A stretch of DNA of 20,726 nt, from assembly GCA_946403615.1 (NCBI GenBank), contig CAMJAO010000010.1, positions 1-20,726 on the forward strand, read 5' to 3'. Each line of letters opens with the position of its first letter. The stretch's first letter is position 1. The notes below the pieces were generated by a model. That model had not been told where the DNA came from and searched no databases. It saw only the letters and a program-made list of their open reading frames with translations. Position numbers and translations under genes: made by a program. Below, in pieces: positions 6,524 through 14,380 of the stretch. The stretch is from an uncultured Prevotellaceae bacterium. GTDB taxonomy: Bacteria > Bacteroidota > Bacteroidia > Bacteroidales > Bacteroidaceae.

Positions 6524-7107
6524 AATTCTGTTTTCAAGAGTTCTTTTGCCGTAAGTGTCAATTCATTGTACCATTCTTCGCCAAAGCGGCGGATGAGAGG
6601 TTCTTTCAGGAATTGATAGACACGCAAGCCCATTTTTTTGCCCAACGCCACGGCATCACGACACACATCCCAGCGGTTATAGTTCAGTCCGACATAACCG
6701 GCAGAGAGTTGTTTCTCGCGTATAGGATAGAGTGCACAACTGATGGGTTTGCAATATGTAGTGCGCCCCGCACGATAGGCTTTTTCCAACGCACACAGGC
6801 AGCAACCGCCCTCATGGCAAGTGAATACACAATCCTTGCCGCCGACAATACTCGTGACCAAGTCGCCTTCACGGTCAGTGTATGCCACGCCCTGACGGTC
6901 GATTACCGACTGCGCCGATGCAGAAAGGTCGGGCCAAACGGTCTCAAGCGCATTTTCTATCTCGGCTATCTCGTCGAGCGTGACAGGCGCGCCGGCATCG
7001 CCCTCCACACAGCAGATGCCGTGGCAGGCGGAGAGGTCACAACAGAACATCTCAGTCAGGATGTCGGGTGACAGCAGCACGTTTCCTACTTGGATGATGG
7101 GGAGCAT
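6511..7107 (-). CDS. DUF3109 family cysteine-rich protein
   Basis: This 198-residue protein of the DUF3109 family has no characterised reaction. It shows the family's cysteine clusters: FCCDLSACHGICCVEGDAGAP (residues about 21-41), then CVFTCHEGGCCLCALEKAY, YCKPISCALYP and WDVCRDAV. The number and spacing of cysteines suggest metal or Fe-S binding, in line with other cysteine-cluster proteins, but this is inference. It is soluble with no signal peptide. The start at 7107 (MLPIIQVGNVLLSPD) matches where the family's homology begins; the frame runs open to 7167, which would overlap the end of ung. It lies 49 nt downstream of ung on the same strand and is probably the last gene of a gpmI-ung-DUF3109 transcript. 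Its 3' end lies inside the long inverted repeat at 6454-6523. Confidence 0.85.
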   Translation of the reverse strand: MLPIIQVGNVLLSPDILTEMFCCDLSACHGICCVEGDAGAPVTLDEIAEIENALETVWPDLSASAQSVIDRQGVAYTDREGDLVTSIVGGKDCVFTCHEGGCCLCALEKAYRAGRTTYCKPISCALYPIREKQLSAGYVGLNYNRWDVCRDAVALGKKMGLRVYQFLKEPLIRRFGEEWYNELTLTAKELLKTELERN

Positions 7108-7156
7108 GAATTCTGGTTTGAGATTTATGATTACCCCGTTCTCATGCGGTAAGGTT

Positions 7157-7822
7157 CTACCACTCAATCGGGGTCATGCCGTGGTCGATGAGATAGCGGT
7201 TGGTTTGGGAGAACTGGTGATTGCCAAACCATCCGCCGCGATTGGCAGAGAGGGGTGAGGGGTGAACCGATTCAAGCACAAGGTTTTTCGTTTTGTCAAT
7301 CATATAACTCTTGCCACGGGCATATCCACCCCAAAGGAGATAGACGAGATGCTCACGCTCGGCAGCAAGAGCGCGGATGGCGGCATCAGTAAATGTCTGC
7401 CATCCCAATCGCGCATGACTGTTGGCCAGATGAGCACGCACAGTAAGAGTGGCGTTGAGCAGAAGCACACCTTGTTGTGCCCATCTCGTCAGGTTTCCCG
7501 TGGTAGGGATAGGAGCACCTACGTCGTCGTGTATCTCGCGGAAGATATTTTGCAGTGACGGCGGGAAAGGCACCCCGTCTTGCACGGAGAAACTCAATCC
7601 GTGAGCCTGTCCGGGCTCATGATAAGGGTCTTGCCCGATGATAACCACCTTTACCTGATCGAAAGGACAGAGGTTGAACGCATTGAAAATCAGTGAACCG
7701 GGAGGATAGCAAGTGGTGCTGCGGTATTCCGACCTGACGGCCTCGGTAAGCCGAAGGAAATAGGGTTGCTCAAACTCTTTGAGCAACCGCTGTTTCCAAC
7801 TGTTTTCTATTTTGACGTCCAT
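7157..7822 (-). CDS. ung: Uracil-DNA glycosylase, family 1
   Basis: This 221-residue enzyme removes uracil from DNA as the first step of base-excision repair. The catalytic water-activating motif GQDPYH is at residues 63-68 (Asp65), FNAFNLCPFDQVKVVIIG precedes it, and the minor-groove intercalation loop HPSPLSANRGG is at 187-197. Length and motif spacing are normal for family-1 UDG. The start MDVKIENSWK is typical. It is 75 nt downstream of gpmI on the minus strand; that gap carries three CTAG-containing repeats rather than an obvious terminator. Confidence 0.97.
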   Translation of the reverse strand: MDVKIENSWKQRLLKEFEQPYFLRLTEAVRSEYRSTTCYPPGSLIFNAFNLCPFDQVKVVIIGQDPYHEPGQAHGLSFSVQDGVPFPPSLQNIFREIHDDVGAPIPTTGNLTRWAQQGVLLLNATLTVRAHLANSHARLGWQTFTDAAIRALAAEREHLVYLLWGGYARGKSYMIDKTKNLVLESVHPSPLSANRGGWFGNHQFSQTNRYLIDHGMTPIEW

Positions 7823-7846
7823 GGGCTTTAGGGGCTCTATGAATAT

Positions 7847-7879
7847 CTAGGGTTTCTAGGGAAGCCTAAGAAAGTCTAG
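7847..7879. repeat. Cluster of CTAG-containing short repeats
   Basis: TCTAGGGTTTCTAGGG followed by TCTAGGATTTC gives CTAG at 7847, 7856 and 7876, three within 33 nt in the gpmI-ung gap. CTAG is normally rare in bacterial DNA. Function unknown. Confidence 0.4.
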
Positions 7880-7897
7880 GATTTCCCGGGATTCTTA

Positions 7898-9418
7898 TCA
7901 ATTATCTGAGATGAGGTTCTCGCCAGTCATATCGGCGGGTTGCTCCAAGCCCATGATATGGAGAATGGAAGGAGCGACATCAGCCAAACGGCCGTTCTTC
8001 ACACGTGCGCTATTGTTATTGGTCACATAAATGAAGGGCACTGGGTTGAGTGAGTGTGCGGTGTTGGGGGTGCCGTCCTCGTTGATGGCGTTGTCGGCAT
8101 TGCCGTGGTCAGCGATGATGATAGCCTCATAGTCGGCGGCTTTGGCTGCCTCGATGACATCATGCACACACTGGTCAACCGCCCACACGGCTTTTGCGAT
8201 AGCATGATATACGCCCGTATGGCCCACCATGTCGCCATTGGCGAAGTTGACCACGATAAAGTCGTATTTCTCAGTTTTGATGGCCTCCACGAGTTTGTCT
8301 TTCACCTCATAGGCGCTCATCTCGGGTTTCAGGTCATAGGTGGCCACTTTTGGCGAAGGCACGAGAATACGGTCCTCGCCCTCAAAAGGAGCCTCACGTC
8401 CTCCATTGAAGAAGAATGTGACGTGAGCGTATTTCTCCGTCTCGGCTGTGTGAAGTTGTTTCTTGCCCAGTTTGCTGAGATATTCGCCGAGGGTATCCTC
8501 CACGTTCTCTTTCGGGAAGAGGATGTTCACGCCCTTGAAATTGGCATCATAGGGAGTCATGCAGTAATACTGCAATCCGGGAATGGTATGCATGCCTGCC
8601 TCGGGCATATCCTGCTGTGTGAGCACCTGTGTGAGTTCCTTGGCACGGTCGTTGCGGAAATTGATGAAGATAACCACATCACCCTCTTGGATGGTGCCGT
8701 CAATGTTAGCGTTGTTGATGGGTTTGATAAACTCATCAGTCACGCCCTCCTCATAACTCTCCTCCATGGCTTTTACCATGTCAGTGGCTTGTTTACCCTT
8801 GGCCTCAACGAGCAAGTCATAAGCCTCTTTCACACGCTCCCAGCGTTTGTCGCGGTCCATGGCGTAGAAACGGCCCACGATGCTGGCGATATGTGCATCG
8901 TTTTTACTGCACACCTCATCAAGTTGGCGGATAAAACCGATACCGCTCTTCGGGTCGGTGTCGCGTCCGTCCATGAAACAGTGCACGAAGGTCTGCGTCA
9001 GTCCGTAAGACTTGCCGATTTCCACAAGTTTGAACAGATGGTCGAGAGAAGAGTGCACGCCACCATCGGAAGTCAGTCCCATGAGATGGAGGCGTTTGCC
9101 GTTCTCTTTCGCATAAGTGTATGCGCTGACGATACCGGGATTGTTCATGATGGAGTTGTCGCGGCAGGCGCGGTTGATTTTCACCAGGTCTTGATACACC
9201 ACACGTCCGGCACCTATATTGAGGTGTCCGACCTCGGAGTTACCCATCTGTCCGTCGGGAAGCCCCACGTCTTCGCCCGAAGCGGCCAGTTGTGCGTGAG
9301 CGCTGATAGCGTTAAGATAGTCAAGATAAGGGGTGGGTGTGTTGAAAATCACGTCACCCTCGCCATGTTTGCCGATACCCCATCCGTCGAGTATCATCAA
9401 TAATGCTTTTTTTGCCAT
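7898..9418 (-). CDS. gpmI: 2,3-bisphosphoglycerate-independent phosphoglycerate mutase
   Basis: This 506-residue Mn-dependent enzyme of the alkaline phosphatase superfamily interconverts 3- and 2-phosphoglycerate in glycolysis and gluconeogenesis. It starts LLMILDGWGIG with metal ligand D11. The catalytic serine is S61 in QMGNSEVGH. The phosphate-binding segments VHSSLDHLF, FMDGRDTDP and GRFYAMDRD follow, and the late metal-site segments NFANGDMVGHTG and IIADHGNADN are intact. The frame extends upstream to 9514, but that segment lacks family similarity, and MAKKALLMILDGWG is the standard N-terminus, so 9418 is chosen. A minus-strand promoter at 9551-9582 would give a leader of about 125 nt. 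Confidence 0.97.
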   Translation of the reverse strand: MAKKALLMILDGWGIGKHGEGDVIFNTPTPYLDYLNAISAHAQLAASGEDVGLPDGQMGNSEVGHLNIGAGRVVYQDLVKINRACRDNSIMNNPGIVSAYTYAKENGKRLHLMGLTSDGGVHSSLDHLFKLVEIGKSYGLTQTFVHCFMDGRDTDPKSGIGFIRQLDEVCSKNDAHIASIVGRFYAMDRDKRWERVKEAYDLLVEAKGKQATDMVKAMEESYEEGVTDEFIKPINNANIDGTIQEGDVVIFINFRNDRAKELTQVLTQQDMPEAGMHTIPGLQYYCMTPYDANFKGVNILFPKENVEDTLGEYLSKLGKKQLHTAETEKYAHVTFFFNGGREAPFEGEDRILVPSPKVATYDLKPEMSAYEVKDKLVEAIKTEKYDFIVVNFANGDMVGHTGVYHAIAKAVWAVDQCVHDVIEAAKAADYEAIIIADHGNADNAINEDGTPNTAHSLNPVPFIYVTNNNSARVKNGRLADVAPSILHIMGLEQPADMTGENLISDN

Positions 9419-9550
9419 AGTTATATGTTTTATTTTTAGAAATTCAAGATAAGAAGTGAAGGAGTGGAGTGATGAAGACAATTGTCCTAGAATGCAGATT
9501 ATTTCTTGTCCCATCTACCCTGCTCCATGCCTCCATTCAAAAGAGCACTG

Positions 9551-9582
9551 CAAAGTTACGGCAAAAAAATCGATTTGGCGAA
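9551..9582 (-). promoter_or_regulatory. Probable promoter of gpmI
   Basis: On the minus strand TAACTTTG (complement of CAAAGTTA, 9551-9558) is preceded 20 nt upstream by TTCG (complement of 9579-9582), a 3-of-4 match to the TTTG -33 box. Confidence 0.6.
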
Positions 9583-9674
9583 ACAAATGTCGGTTTATTG
9601 GCTGAATCGGGAGAAAATCCGTTAAAATTACTTAAATGAAAATATGTTTTTAATCAACATTCACATTTGATGTG

Positions 9675-9682
9675 TATATTTG
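9675..9682 (+). promoter_or_regulatory. Probable -7 element of the YiiX-like gene
   Basis: TATATTTG matches TAnnTTTG exactly and lies 17 nt before the ATG at 9700. The expected -33 region (9650-9655) is T-rich but lacks a clean TTTG. It argues against the upstream start at 9667. Confidence 0.5.
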
Positions 9683-9699
9683 CACGAAATATTGGACTA

Positions 9700-10323
9700 A
9701 TGACCACCAAAAAGAGTATACCCTGTCTCTTTTCCCTACTTTGTGTAGCGCTCAGTATGCTATGTGGCTGCTATAGGAACGACAAAGCGAGTATCATGCC
9801 AGAGACGGTGCATTTGCAGGAGGGGGATGTGGTATTCCGTTTGGGAACTACGATGCAGAGCCGTGCAGTGGTGCTTGCCGATCCTATGGGCAACTACTCG
9901 CATTGCGGCATTGTGGTTGATTCGGCGGGAGCGACGCGCATTGTTCATGCCGTGCCTGGTGAGCCTGATTTCGAGGGCGATGTGGGCCGTGTGAAGATGG
10001 ATACTCCCGAGCGGTTTTTCTCTGGCGAGAATGCGGTTGCCGGCGAGGTATGCCGTCCTTTGGACAGTTTAGTGGCTCATGTGGCTGCTGCTGAGGCGAA
10101 AGCCGACTTTTTCCGCCATGTGTTGTTCGACCACGACTATGAAAGTGCAGACACCACGAAGTTCTACTGCTCAGAATTTTTAGTCCATGTGTTCCGCAAA
10201 GCCGGAGTGGAGTTGACAGGTCCGCCCACCCACTCTTACGATGTGCCGGGCTTACACTCCATCATTTGGATGCCCATCGATATTTACCAGTCGAAGTACT
10301 TAAAGTCCGTCGTGCGGTTCTGA
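9700..10323 (+). CDS. YiiX/YebB-like permuted NlpC/P60 cysteine hydrolase, lipoprotein
   Basis: This 207-residue protein has a lipoprotein signal (hydrophobic segment then LCGC, lipid anchor Cys24) and a permuted papain-like NlpC/P60 domain at about 38-200. The domain opens with LQEGDVVFRLG, carries the histidine of NYSHCGIVV (His68) before the cysteine of FYCSEFLVHVF (Cys157). This is the reversed order typical of the YaeF/YiiX clade. Members are thought to hydrolyse amide or ester bonds of cell-wall peptides or lipids; the substrate here is unknown. It would sit in the periplasm, anchored in a membrane. The start at 9700 gives a clean lipoprotein signal and follows the -7 element at 9675. 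It is divergent from gpmI and 75 nt upstream of the next lipoprotein gene. Confidence 0.88.
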   Translation: MTTKKSIPCLFSLLCVALSMLCGCYRNDKASIMPETVHLQEGDVVFRLGTTMQSRAVVLADPMGNYSHCGIVVDSAGATRIVHAVPGEPDFEGDVGRVKMDTPERFFSGENAVAGEVCRPLDSLVAHVAAAEAKADFFRHVLFDHDYESADTTKFYCSEFLVHVFRKAGVELTGPPTHSYDVPGLHSIIWMPIDIYQSKYLKSVVRF

Positions 10324-10398
10324 CCAAGACCCTATCATCAAAAAATAGAAAGAGAGTATTATTAATTTATTTTATTCATTTATTAAACATTAAAAGCA

Positions 10399-10956
10399 AT
10401 GAAAAAAGTATTATTTTTGATGGCTGCTGCTGTGGCCGTGATGTTTACCGCTTGCTCAAAGGGTGGTTCTGCAAAAGACGCTGTTGACGCTGCTATGAAA
10501 TGCCTCGTGGCTCAGGACTACAAAGGCTATGCCGCTTTCAGTTATGTAGACGAGGGCGCTAACAAGGACGCCGTTGACAACGCTATCACTCTGGCTGCTA
10601 ACGCTGCTGAGAAACTGTACAAAGAGAATCCTGTGACTGAGTATGAGATTCTGAAAGAAGAGGCTCAGGGCGAGGACGCTGCTGTTGTTGAAGTGAAAAT
10701 CAAGCAGAAGGACGGCAAAGAGACCACCACAAAGATGAACATGGTCAAGAACAAGGCCGGTGAGTGGAAGATCAAGGACAGCAAGGACGGCAATGAGGCT
10801 GCTCCCGCTGCAGAAGAGAAGGCTGCTGATGCTGCTGATGCTGCTGCCGCAGAGGCTGGCGACGCTATCGACAAGGCTGCTGACGAGGCTGGCAAAGCTA
10901 TCGACAAGGCTGCTGACGAGGCTGCAAAAGCTATCAACGAGGCTGTGAAAGAGTAA
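10399..10956 (+). CDS. Ala-rich lipoprotein with DUF4878-like domain and 11-residue repeats
   Basis: This 185-residue protein has a lipoprotein signal (MKKVLFLMAAAVAVMFTACS, anchor Cys19). An N-terminal domain of about 20-125 resembles the NTF2-like DUF4878 proteins of Bacteroidetes (AKDAVDAAMKCLVAQDYKGY, VVEVKIKQKDGKETTTKM, KAGEWKIKD). The last 60 residues are low-complexity Ala/Asp/Glu/Lys and end with tandem 11-residue units GDAIDKAADEA, GKAIDKAADEA and AKAINEAVKE, predicted to form one long amphipathic helix. Function unknown; an envelope spacer or membrane/peptidoglycan-contacting role would be a guess. It is Ala-codon uniform (many GCT), suggesting high expression. An A/T-rich leader precedes it and a textbook terminator follows, so it is probably abundant and monocistronic or co-transcribed with the YiiX-like gene. 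Confidence 0.8.
   Translation: MKKVLFLMAAAVAVMFTACSKGGSAKDAVDAAMKCLVAQDYKGYAAFSYVDEGANKDAVDNAITLAANAAEKLYKENPVTEYEILKEEAQGEDAAVVEVKIKQKDGKETTTKMNMVKNKAGEWKIKDSKDGNEAAPAAEEKAADAADAAAAEAGDAIDKAADEAGKAIDKAADEAAKAINEAVKE
10858..10953 (+). repeat. 33-bp tandem repeat inside the lipoprotein gene
   Basis: Units at 10858-10890 and 10891-10923 differ at only a few bases; 10924-10953 is a shorter, diverged third unit. Each unit encodes one 11-residue helical repeat. Confidence 0.85.
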
Positions 10957-10981
10957 TCTATCACCGATTCATACAAGACTG

Positions 10982-11010
10982 CGGGGCGGAAATGATTCCG
11001 CCCCGTTTTT
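10982..11010 (+). terminator. Rho-independent terminator of the Ala-rich lipoprotein gene
   Basis: CGGGGCGGAA (10982-10991) pairs perfectly with TTCCGCCCCG (10996-11005) through loop ATGA, followed by TTTTT. Confidence 0.93.
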
Positions 11011-11101
11011 ATATTCAGAAAGATATTCCCAGAAAGAATATTTATCCTATAATTGACGCCATAGCAATTCTACATTCATTCATTCTTCATCGCTTAGCGT
11101 C

Positions 11102-11127
11102 CATTCAACATTCGTCATTCAACATTC
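11102..11127 (+). repeat. Direct repeat in the helicase leader
   Basis: CATTCAACATTC occurs at 11102-11113 and 11116-11127, a 14-nt period, ending 4 nt before the helicase ATG. Related CATTC/CTTCAT units lie just upstream (11073-11090). Confidence 0.65.
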
Positions 11128-11131
11128 AAAA

Positions 11132-13009
11132 ATGCCCTCCTCCCCTATCTTAGACCTTCGCCAGCAACGTTTTTTGCTGGAGTTGGAGTACCAGAGCGAG
11201 AAACAAGCCTTCGAACAGCAGACCGAAGCTATCGGGCTGCAACGGAAGGTGAAGCGCGGCGACGCATGGTATCCTGTGCGCGCCGGGCGCAGTTATTATA
11301 ACTCGCTCAACCAACTGACCATCGAGATAATCCGAACCGACGACGAGGAGATAGAGCATAACTTTGAATTCGGGCGGCCCGTCAGTTTCTTTCATCTCAC
11401 CGATGAAGGAATGAAGAATCAGAAAATCAAGTATTTCCGCTATACGGGCATGGTGAGTTACGTTGACGGCAACCGCATGGTGGTGACGCTGCCCGACAAC
11501 GCGCAACCCACGGAGTTGCAGAACACCGAACGACTGGGCATCCAACTGTCATTCGATGAGACATCCTACCGATTGATGTTCGAGGCATTGGACCGCGTGA
11601 TGGCCGCCAAGAACAACCGTTTGGCCTATTTGCGCGACCTGTTCTATTCCAACCAACGGGCAGCGCGTTTCACCTTCGAGCCCATGCGCTTCCCCTGGCT
11701 TAATCCCACACAGGAGAGGGCGGTCAACGAAGTGCTCTGGTCGAAAGACGTGATGGTGGTGCATGGTCCGCCGGGAACGGGCAAGACTACCACCCTGGTG
11801 GAAGCCATCAACGAGACGTTGCGGCGTGAGAGTCAGGTGCTGGTATGCGCCCAGAGCAACATGGCCGTGGACTGGATCAGCGAGCAGCTGGTGGACCGCG
11901 GTATTAACGTGCTGCGCATAGGCAATCCGACAAGAGTCAACGACAAAATGTTGGGGTTCACATACGAACGTCGTTTCGAGGCTCATCCCGACTATCCGCA
12001 ACTGTGGAGCATCCGTAAGGCCATCCGTGAACTGCGCTCGCAACGCAAGCGCGGAGAGAGTTATCACCAACGGCTGGACCGCCTGAAATCGCGTGCCGCC
12101 GAACTGGAGATACGTATCAACGCAGAGTTGTTTGACAGTGCGCGCGTCATTGCCAGCACACTCACGGGCGCCGCCAACAGATTGCTCGACGGGCAGAAGT
12201 TTGGCACATTGTTTATCGACGAAGCGGCACAAGCATTGGAGGCTGCCTGCTGGATAGCCATCCGCCGTGCCTCGCGTGTCATCTTCGCCGGCGACCATTG
12301 CCAATTGCCACCTACTGTGAAAAGCATCTTGGCGCTGAAAGGCGGACTGGGAAAGACGCTTATGGAGCGCATCGTGGAGAACAAGCCCGAGGTGGTGACA
12401 CTGCTCGAAGTGCAATACCGCATGTGTGAAGAGATTATGCGCTTTTCGTCGGATTATTTCTATGACGGTCGTGTACAGACGGCCCCGCAGATACGCCACC
12501 GCAGCATCCTCGACTATGACATCCCGATGACCTGGATAGACACAGCCGACATGGACTTCCGCGAGGAGTTTGTGGGCGAGAGTTTTGGCCGAATTAACAA
12601 ATCGGAGGCGGAACTCACGCTTATCACCCTGGAGCGGTATCTGAGCCGTATCGGCAAACAGCGCATTCTAGACGAGCGCATCGACACAGGCATCATCTCA
12701 CCCTACCGCGCTCAGGTGCAGTACCTACGACGACAAATCAAGAAAAAGGAGTTTTTCAAACCTTACCGCCACCTCATCTCAGTCAATACCGTGGACGGTT
12801 TTCAGGGGCAGGAGCGCGACATCATCCTCATCTCACTGGTACGCGCCAATGACGACGGCCAGATAGGTTTCCTGCGCGACCTCAGACGCATGAACGTAGC
12901 CATCACCCGCGCCCGCATGAAACTCATCATTCTGGGCGACAGCACCACCATGACCCGCCATCCCTTCTATAAGAAATTGTATGAATATGTAGAGGGGATG
13001 GAGGAATAA
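11132..13009 (+). CDS. SF1B DNA/RNA helicase, Upf1/Dna2/SMUBP2-like
   Basis: This 625-residue superfamily-1B helicase has all core motifs. Q-motif region WLNPTQERAVNEVL (189-202), motif I GPPGTGKT (212-219), motif Ia VCAQSNMAVD, motif II DEAAQALE (363-370), motif III GDHCQLPPT (387-395), motif IV QYRM (428-431), motif V VDGFQGQE (554-561) and motif VI NVAITRAR (588-595). The DEAA and QYRM forms place it with the Upf1/IGHMBP2/Dna2 group rather than UvrD/Rep. The N-terminal 180 residues form the beta-barrel/stalk region common to IGHMBP2-like enzymes. It likely translocates 5' to 3' on single-stranded nucleic acid in the cytoplasm; whether the physiological substrate is DNA or RNA is unknown. 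No nuclease domain is attached. The gene is flanked by non-related genes and stands alone. Confidence 0.93.
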   Translation: MPSSPILDLRQQRFLLELEYQSEKQAFEQQTEAIGLQRKVKRGDAWYPVRAGRSYYNSLNQLTIEIIRTDDEEIEHNFEFGRPVSFFHLTDEGMKNQKIKYFRYTGMVSYVDGNRMVVTLPDNAQPTELQNTERLGIQLSFDETSYRLMFEALDRVMAAKNNRLAYLRDLFYSNQRAARFTFEPMRFPWLNPTQERAVNEVLWSKDVMVVHGPPGTGKTTTLVEAINETLRRESQVLVCAQSNMAVDWISEQLVDRGINVLRIGNPTRVNDKMLGFTYERRFEAHPDYPQLWSIRKAIRELRSQRKRGESYHQRLDRLKSRAAELEIRINAELFDSARVIASTLTGAANRLLDGQKFGTLFIDEAAQALEAACWIAIRRASRVIFAGDHCQLPPTVKSILALKGGLGKTLMERIVENKPEVVTLLEVQYRMCEEIMRFSSDYFYDGRVQTAPQIRHRSILDYDIPMTWIDTADMDFREEFVGESFGRINKSEAELTLITLERYLSRIGKQRILDERIDTGIISPYRAQVQYLRRQIKKKEFFKPYRHLISVNTVDGFQGQERDIILISLVRANDDGQIGFLRDLRRMNVAITRARMKLIILGDSTTMTRHPFYKKLYEYVEGMEE

Positions 13010-13040
13010 TTACGAATCAGGAAATGAGAGGCAGCAAGGG

Positions 13041-13445
13041 TCACGTCCACAAACTGGTAATGAACATGGCGCTGGCATCATCGGCCTTCTTGAAACCGCA
13101 CGACTGATAGAAATCCAGTTCATCATTATAAGCCACGACGACAATGCGCAAATAATCGGCATAGTGCTCTTTCATTAATTCCACCAGCCGCTTGCCGATA
13201 CCCTGATGATGGTATTCAGGGCGTACGAGCAGGTAATGAACATAGGCCGTCATCACACCGTCGTCCATGGCGCAAATAAGTCCTACAAGTTTGTCGCCGT
13301 CCCAAGCAGTATAGACGGTCTCAAAATTTTTCATCGCCTCCACCAGTTTTTCGGGAAAATGTCCTGACGACCATTCTACAGACAGGAACAAATCCTGCAA
13401 TTGCTGTTGGTCAAAATCATGAATGTCTTTATAATTGATTTCCAT
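13041..13445 (-). CDS. GNAT family N-acetyltransferase
   Basis: This 134-residue protein is a single GNAT domain. Motif A is seen in YVHYLLVRPEYHHQGIGKRLVELM (69-92), where the QGIGK loop binds the acetyl-CoA pyrophosphate. Motif B follows in LRIVVVAYNDELDFYQSCGFKK (about 98-119). The substrate is not predictable; small stand-alone GNATs modify amines of small molecules or protein N-termini. It starts 9 nt after the Fic gene stop codon on the same strand, so the two are translated from one message. It is not one of the recognisable toxin-type (DUF1778-linked) GNATs, since no RHH antitoxin is present. Confidence 0.9.
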   Translation of the reverse strand: MEINYKDIHDFDQQQLQDLFLSVEWSSGHFPEKLVEAMKNFETVYTAWDGDKLVGLICAMDDGVMTAYVHYLLVRPEYHHQGIGKRLVELMKEHYADYLRIVVVAYNDELDFYQSCGFKKADDASAMFITSLWT

Positions 13446-13454
13446 ATAGTTATC

Positions 13455-14345
13455 TCACATCTGTTTTATTCTGAAATAATCGAGCCATGATTTGTAAGCG
13501 TCTTGGGCGGCTAGGCAAGTGTCCATCAGATAGCCATCTACATGTCCCCACTCTCGTAGTCCACGATAATAAAACATTTTTAGTTCATCGGAGATAATAA
13601 AAGGTACAATTCTGTTGCTCAGACACTCTTTGAACATAATCAGACGCCCCACCCTGCCGTTTCCGTCCTGGAAAGGATGAATCCGCTCAAATTGCACATG
13701 AAAACCGATGATATCTTTTAATGTCTTTTTTACGATGTGATGATAGTCGTTCAATAGTGCTGTCATTTGTTGATGAACCTCCTCTGGGGGGCAGGTTTCT
13801 TGGCCTCCAACCTCATTAGGTAAACGCTTGTAGTCACCCATAGCAAACCAATCTTTCCGACTATCAGACGTACCTGTTTTGATAAGCAGATGGAGTCGTT
13901 TGATGAAACGCTCCGTCAACTTTTCTTCTGCCTGATCAATGATATAGTCTATACAACGAAAGTGATTGACGGTTTCGACAATATCATCTACATTGACAGC
14001 CATATCGGTGATGCCGACCGTATTTGTTTCAAAAATGAAACGAGTCTGCTCGTGTGTTAACCTGCTTCCTTCAATATGATTGGAATTATAGGTCAATTCT
14101 ATTTGTGTACGGTGATAAATACCGCCCTTTATCCTAGCTGCTTTTTGTTCTCTTATCACTTTGAGCAGAGGCGATATGTTCTTTTCGGCACCTCGTTTGG
14201 GAGGTACGGCATCATTCGGTATATTCCATGTTTTACCTGTTAGGAAAGCGCCCACAATCTTTCCATTGGCACAATAATTGCGCGCTGTACGCTCTGAAAT
14301 GCCATATTTCTCGGCAAACGCTTTCGCAGATATAAATTCCACCAT
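13455..14345 (-). CDS. Fic family protein with N-terminal HTH (AMPylase type)
   Basis: This 296-residue Fic-fold enzyme probably transfers AMP from ATP to a protein hydroxyl. The active-site motif HPFQDGNGRVGR (223-234) fits HxFx(D/E)GNGRxxR with catalytic His223. An inhibitory helix motif SNHIEG (88-93) fits (S/T)xxxE(G/N), placed before the Fic core as in class II Fic proteins, where the Glu blocks productive ATP binding. Residues 1-45 look like a DNA-binding helix-turn-helix (AKAFAEKYGISERTARNYCANGKI), followed by a GKTWNIP-type wing. Such self-inhibited HTH-Fic proteins are common in gut Bacteroidetes; targets are unknown. The ATG at 14345 is preferred; a TTG at 14360 is in frame. The gene is AT-richer than its neighbours, hinting at transfer. 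A promoter with an overlapping palindrome lies just upstream. Confidence 0.92.
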   Translation of the reverse strand: MVEFISAKAFAEKYGISERTARNYCANGKIVGAFLTGKTWNIPNDAVPPKRGAEKNISPLLKVIREQKAARIKGGIYHRTQIELTYNSNHIEGSRLTHEQTRFIFETNTVGITDMAVNVDDIVETVNHFRCIDYIIDQAEEKLTERFIKRLHLLIKTGTSDSRKDWFAMGDYKRLPNEVGGQETCPPEEVHQQMTALLNDYHHIVKKTLKDIIGFHVQFERIHPFQDGNGRVGRLIMFKECLSNRIVPFIISDELKMFYYRGLREWGHVDGYLMDTCLAAQDAYKSWLDYFRIKQM

Positions 14346-14380
14346 TTCTTCTATCGGCAAGTTTTTTCAATTATTCGCTG

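Noticed and set aside
7108..7167. Longer DUF3109 start overlapping ung
   Set aside because: The family homology starts at MLPIIQVGN; the extra 20 residues show no conservation signal and overlap the ung stop.
8054..9403. Long plus-strand open frame of 449 codons opposite gpmI
   Set aside because: It is antisense to a full-length, motif-complete phosphoglycerate mutase and has no promoter, leader or domain of its own; it follows from the codon bias of gpmI.
11549..12499. Minus-strand open frame of 316 codons opposite the helicase
   Set aside because: It is a shadow of the helicase gene with Cys/His/Gln-rich composition and no recognisable domain.
13041..14345. Classical toxin-antitoxin pair
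   Set aside because: No small antitoxin gene is present; the Fic protein carries its own inhibitory helix, and the GNAT is not of the RHH-linked toxin type.
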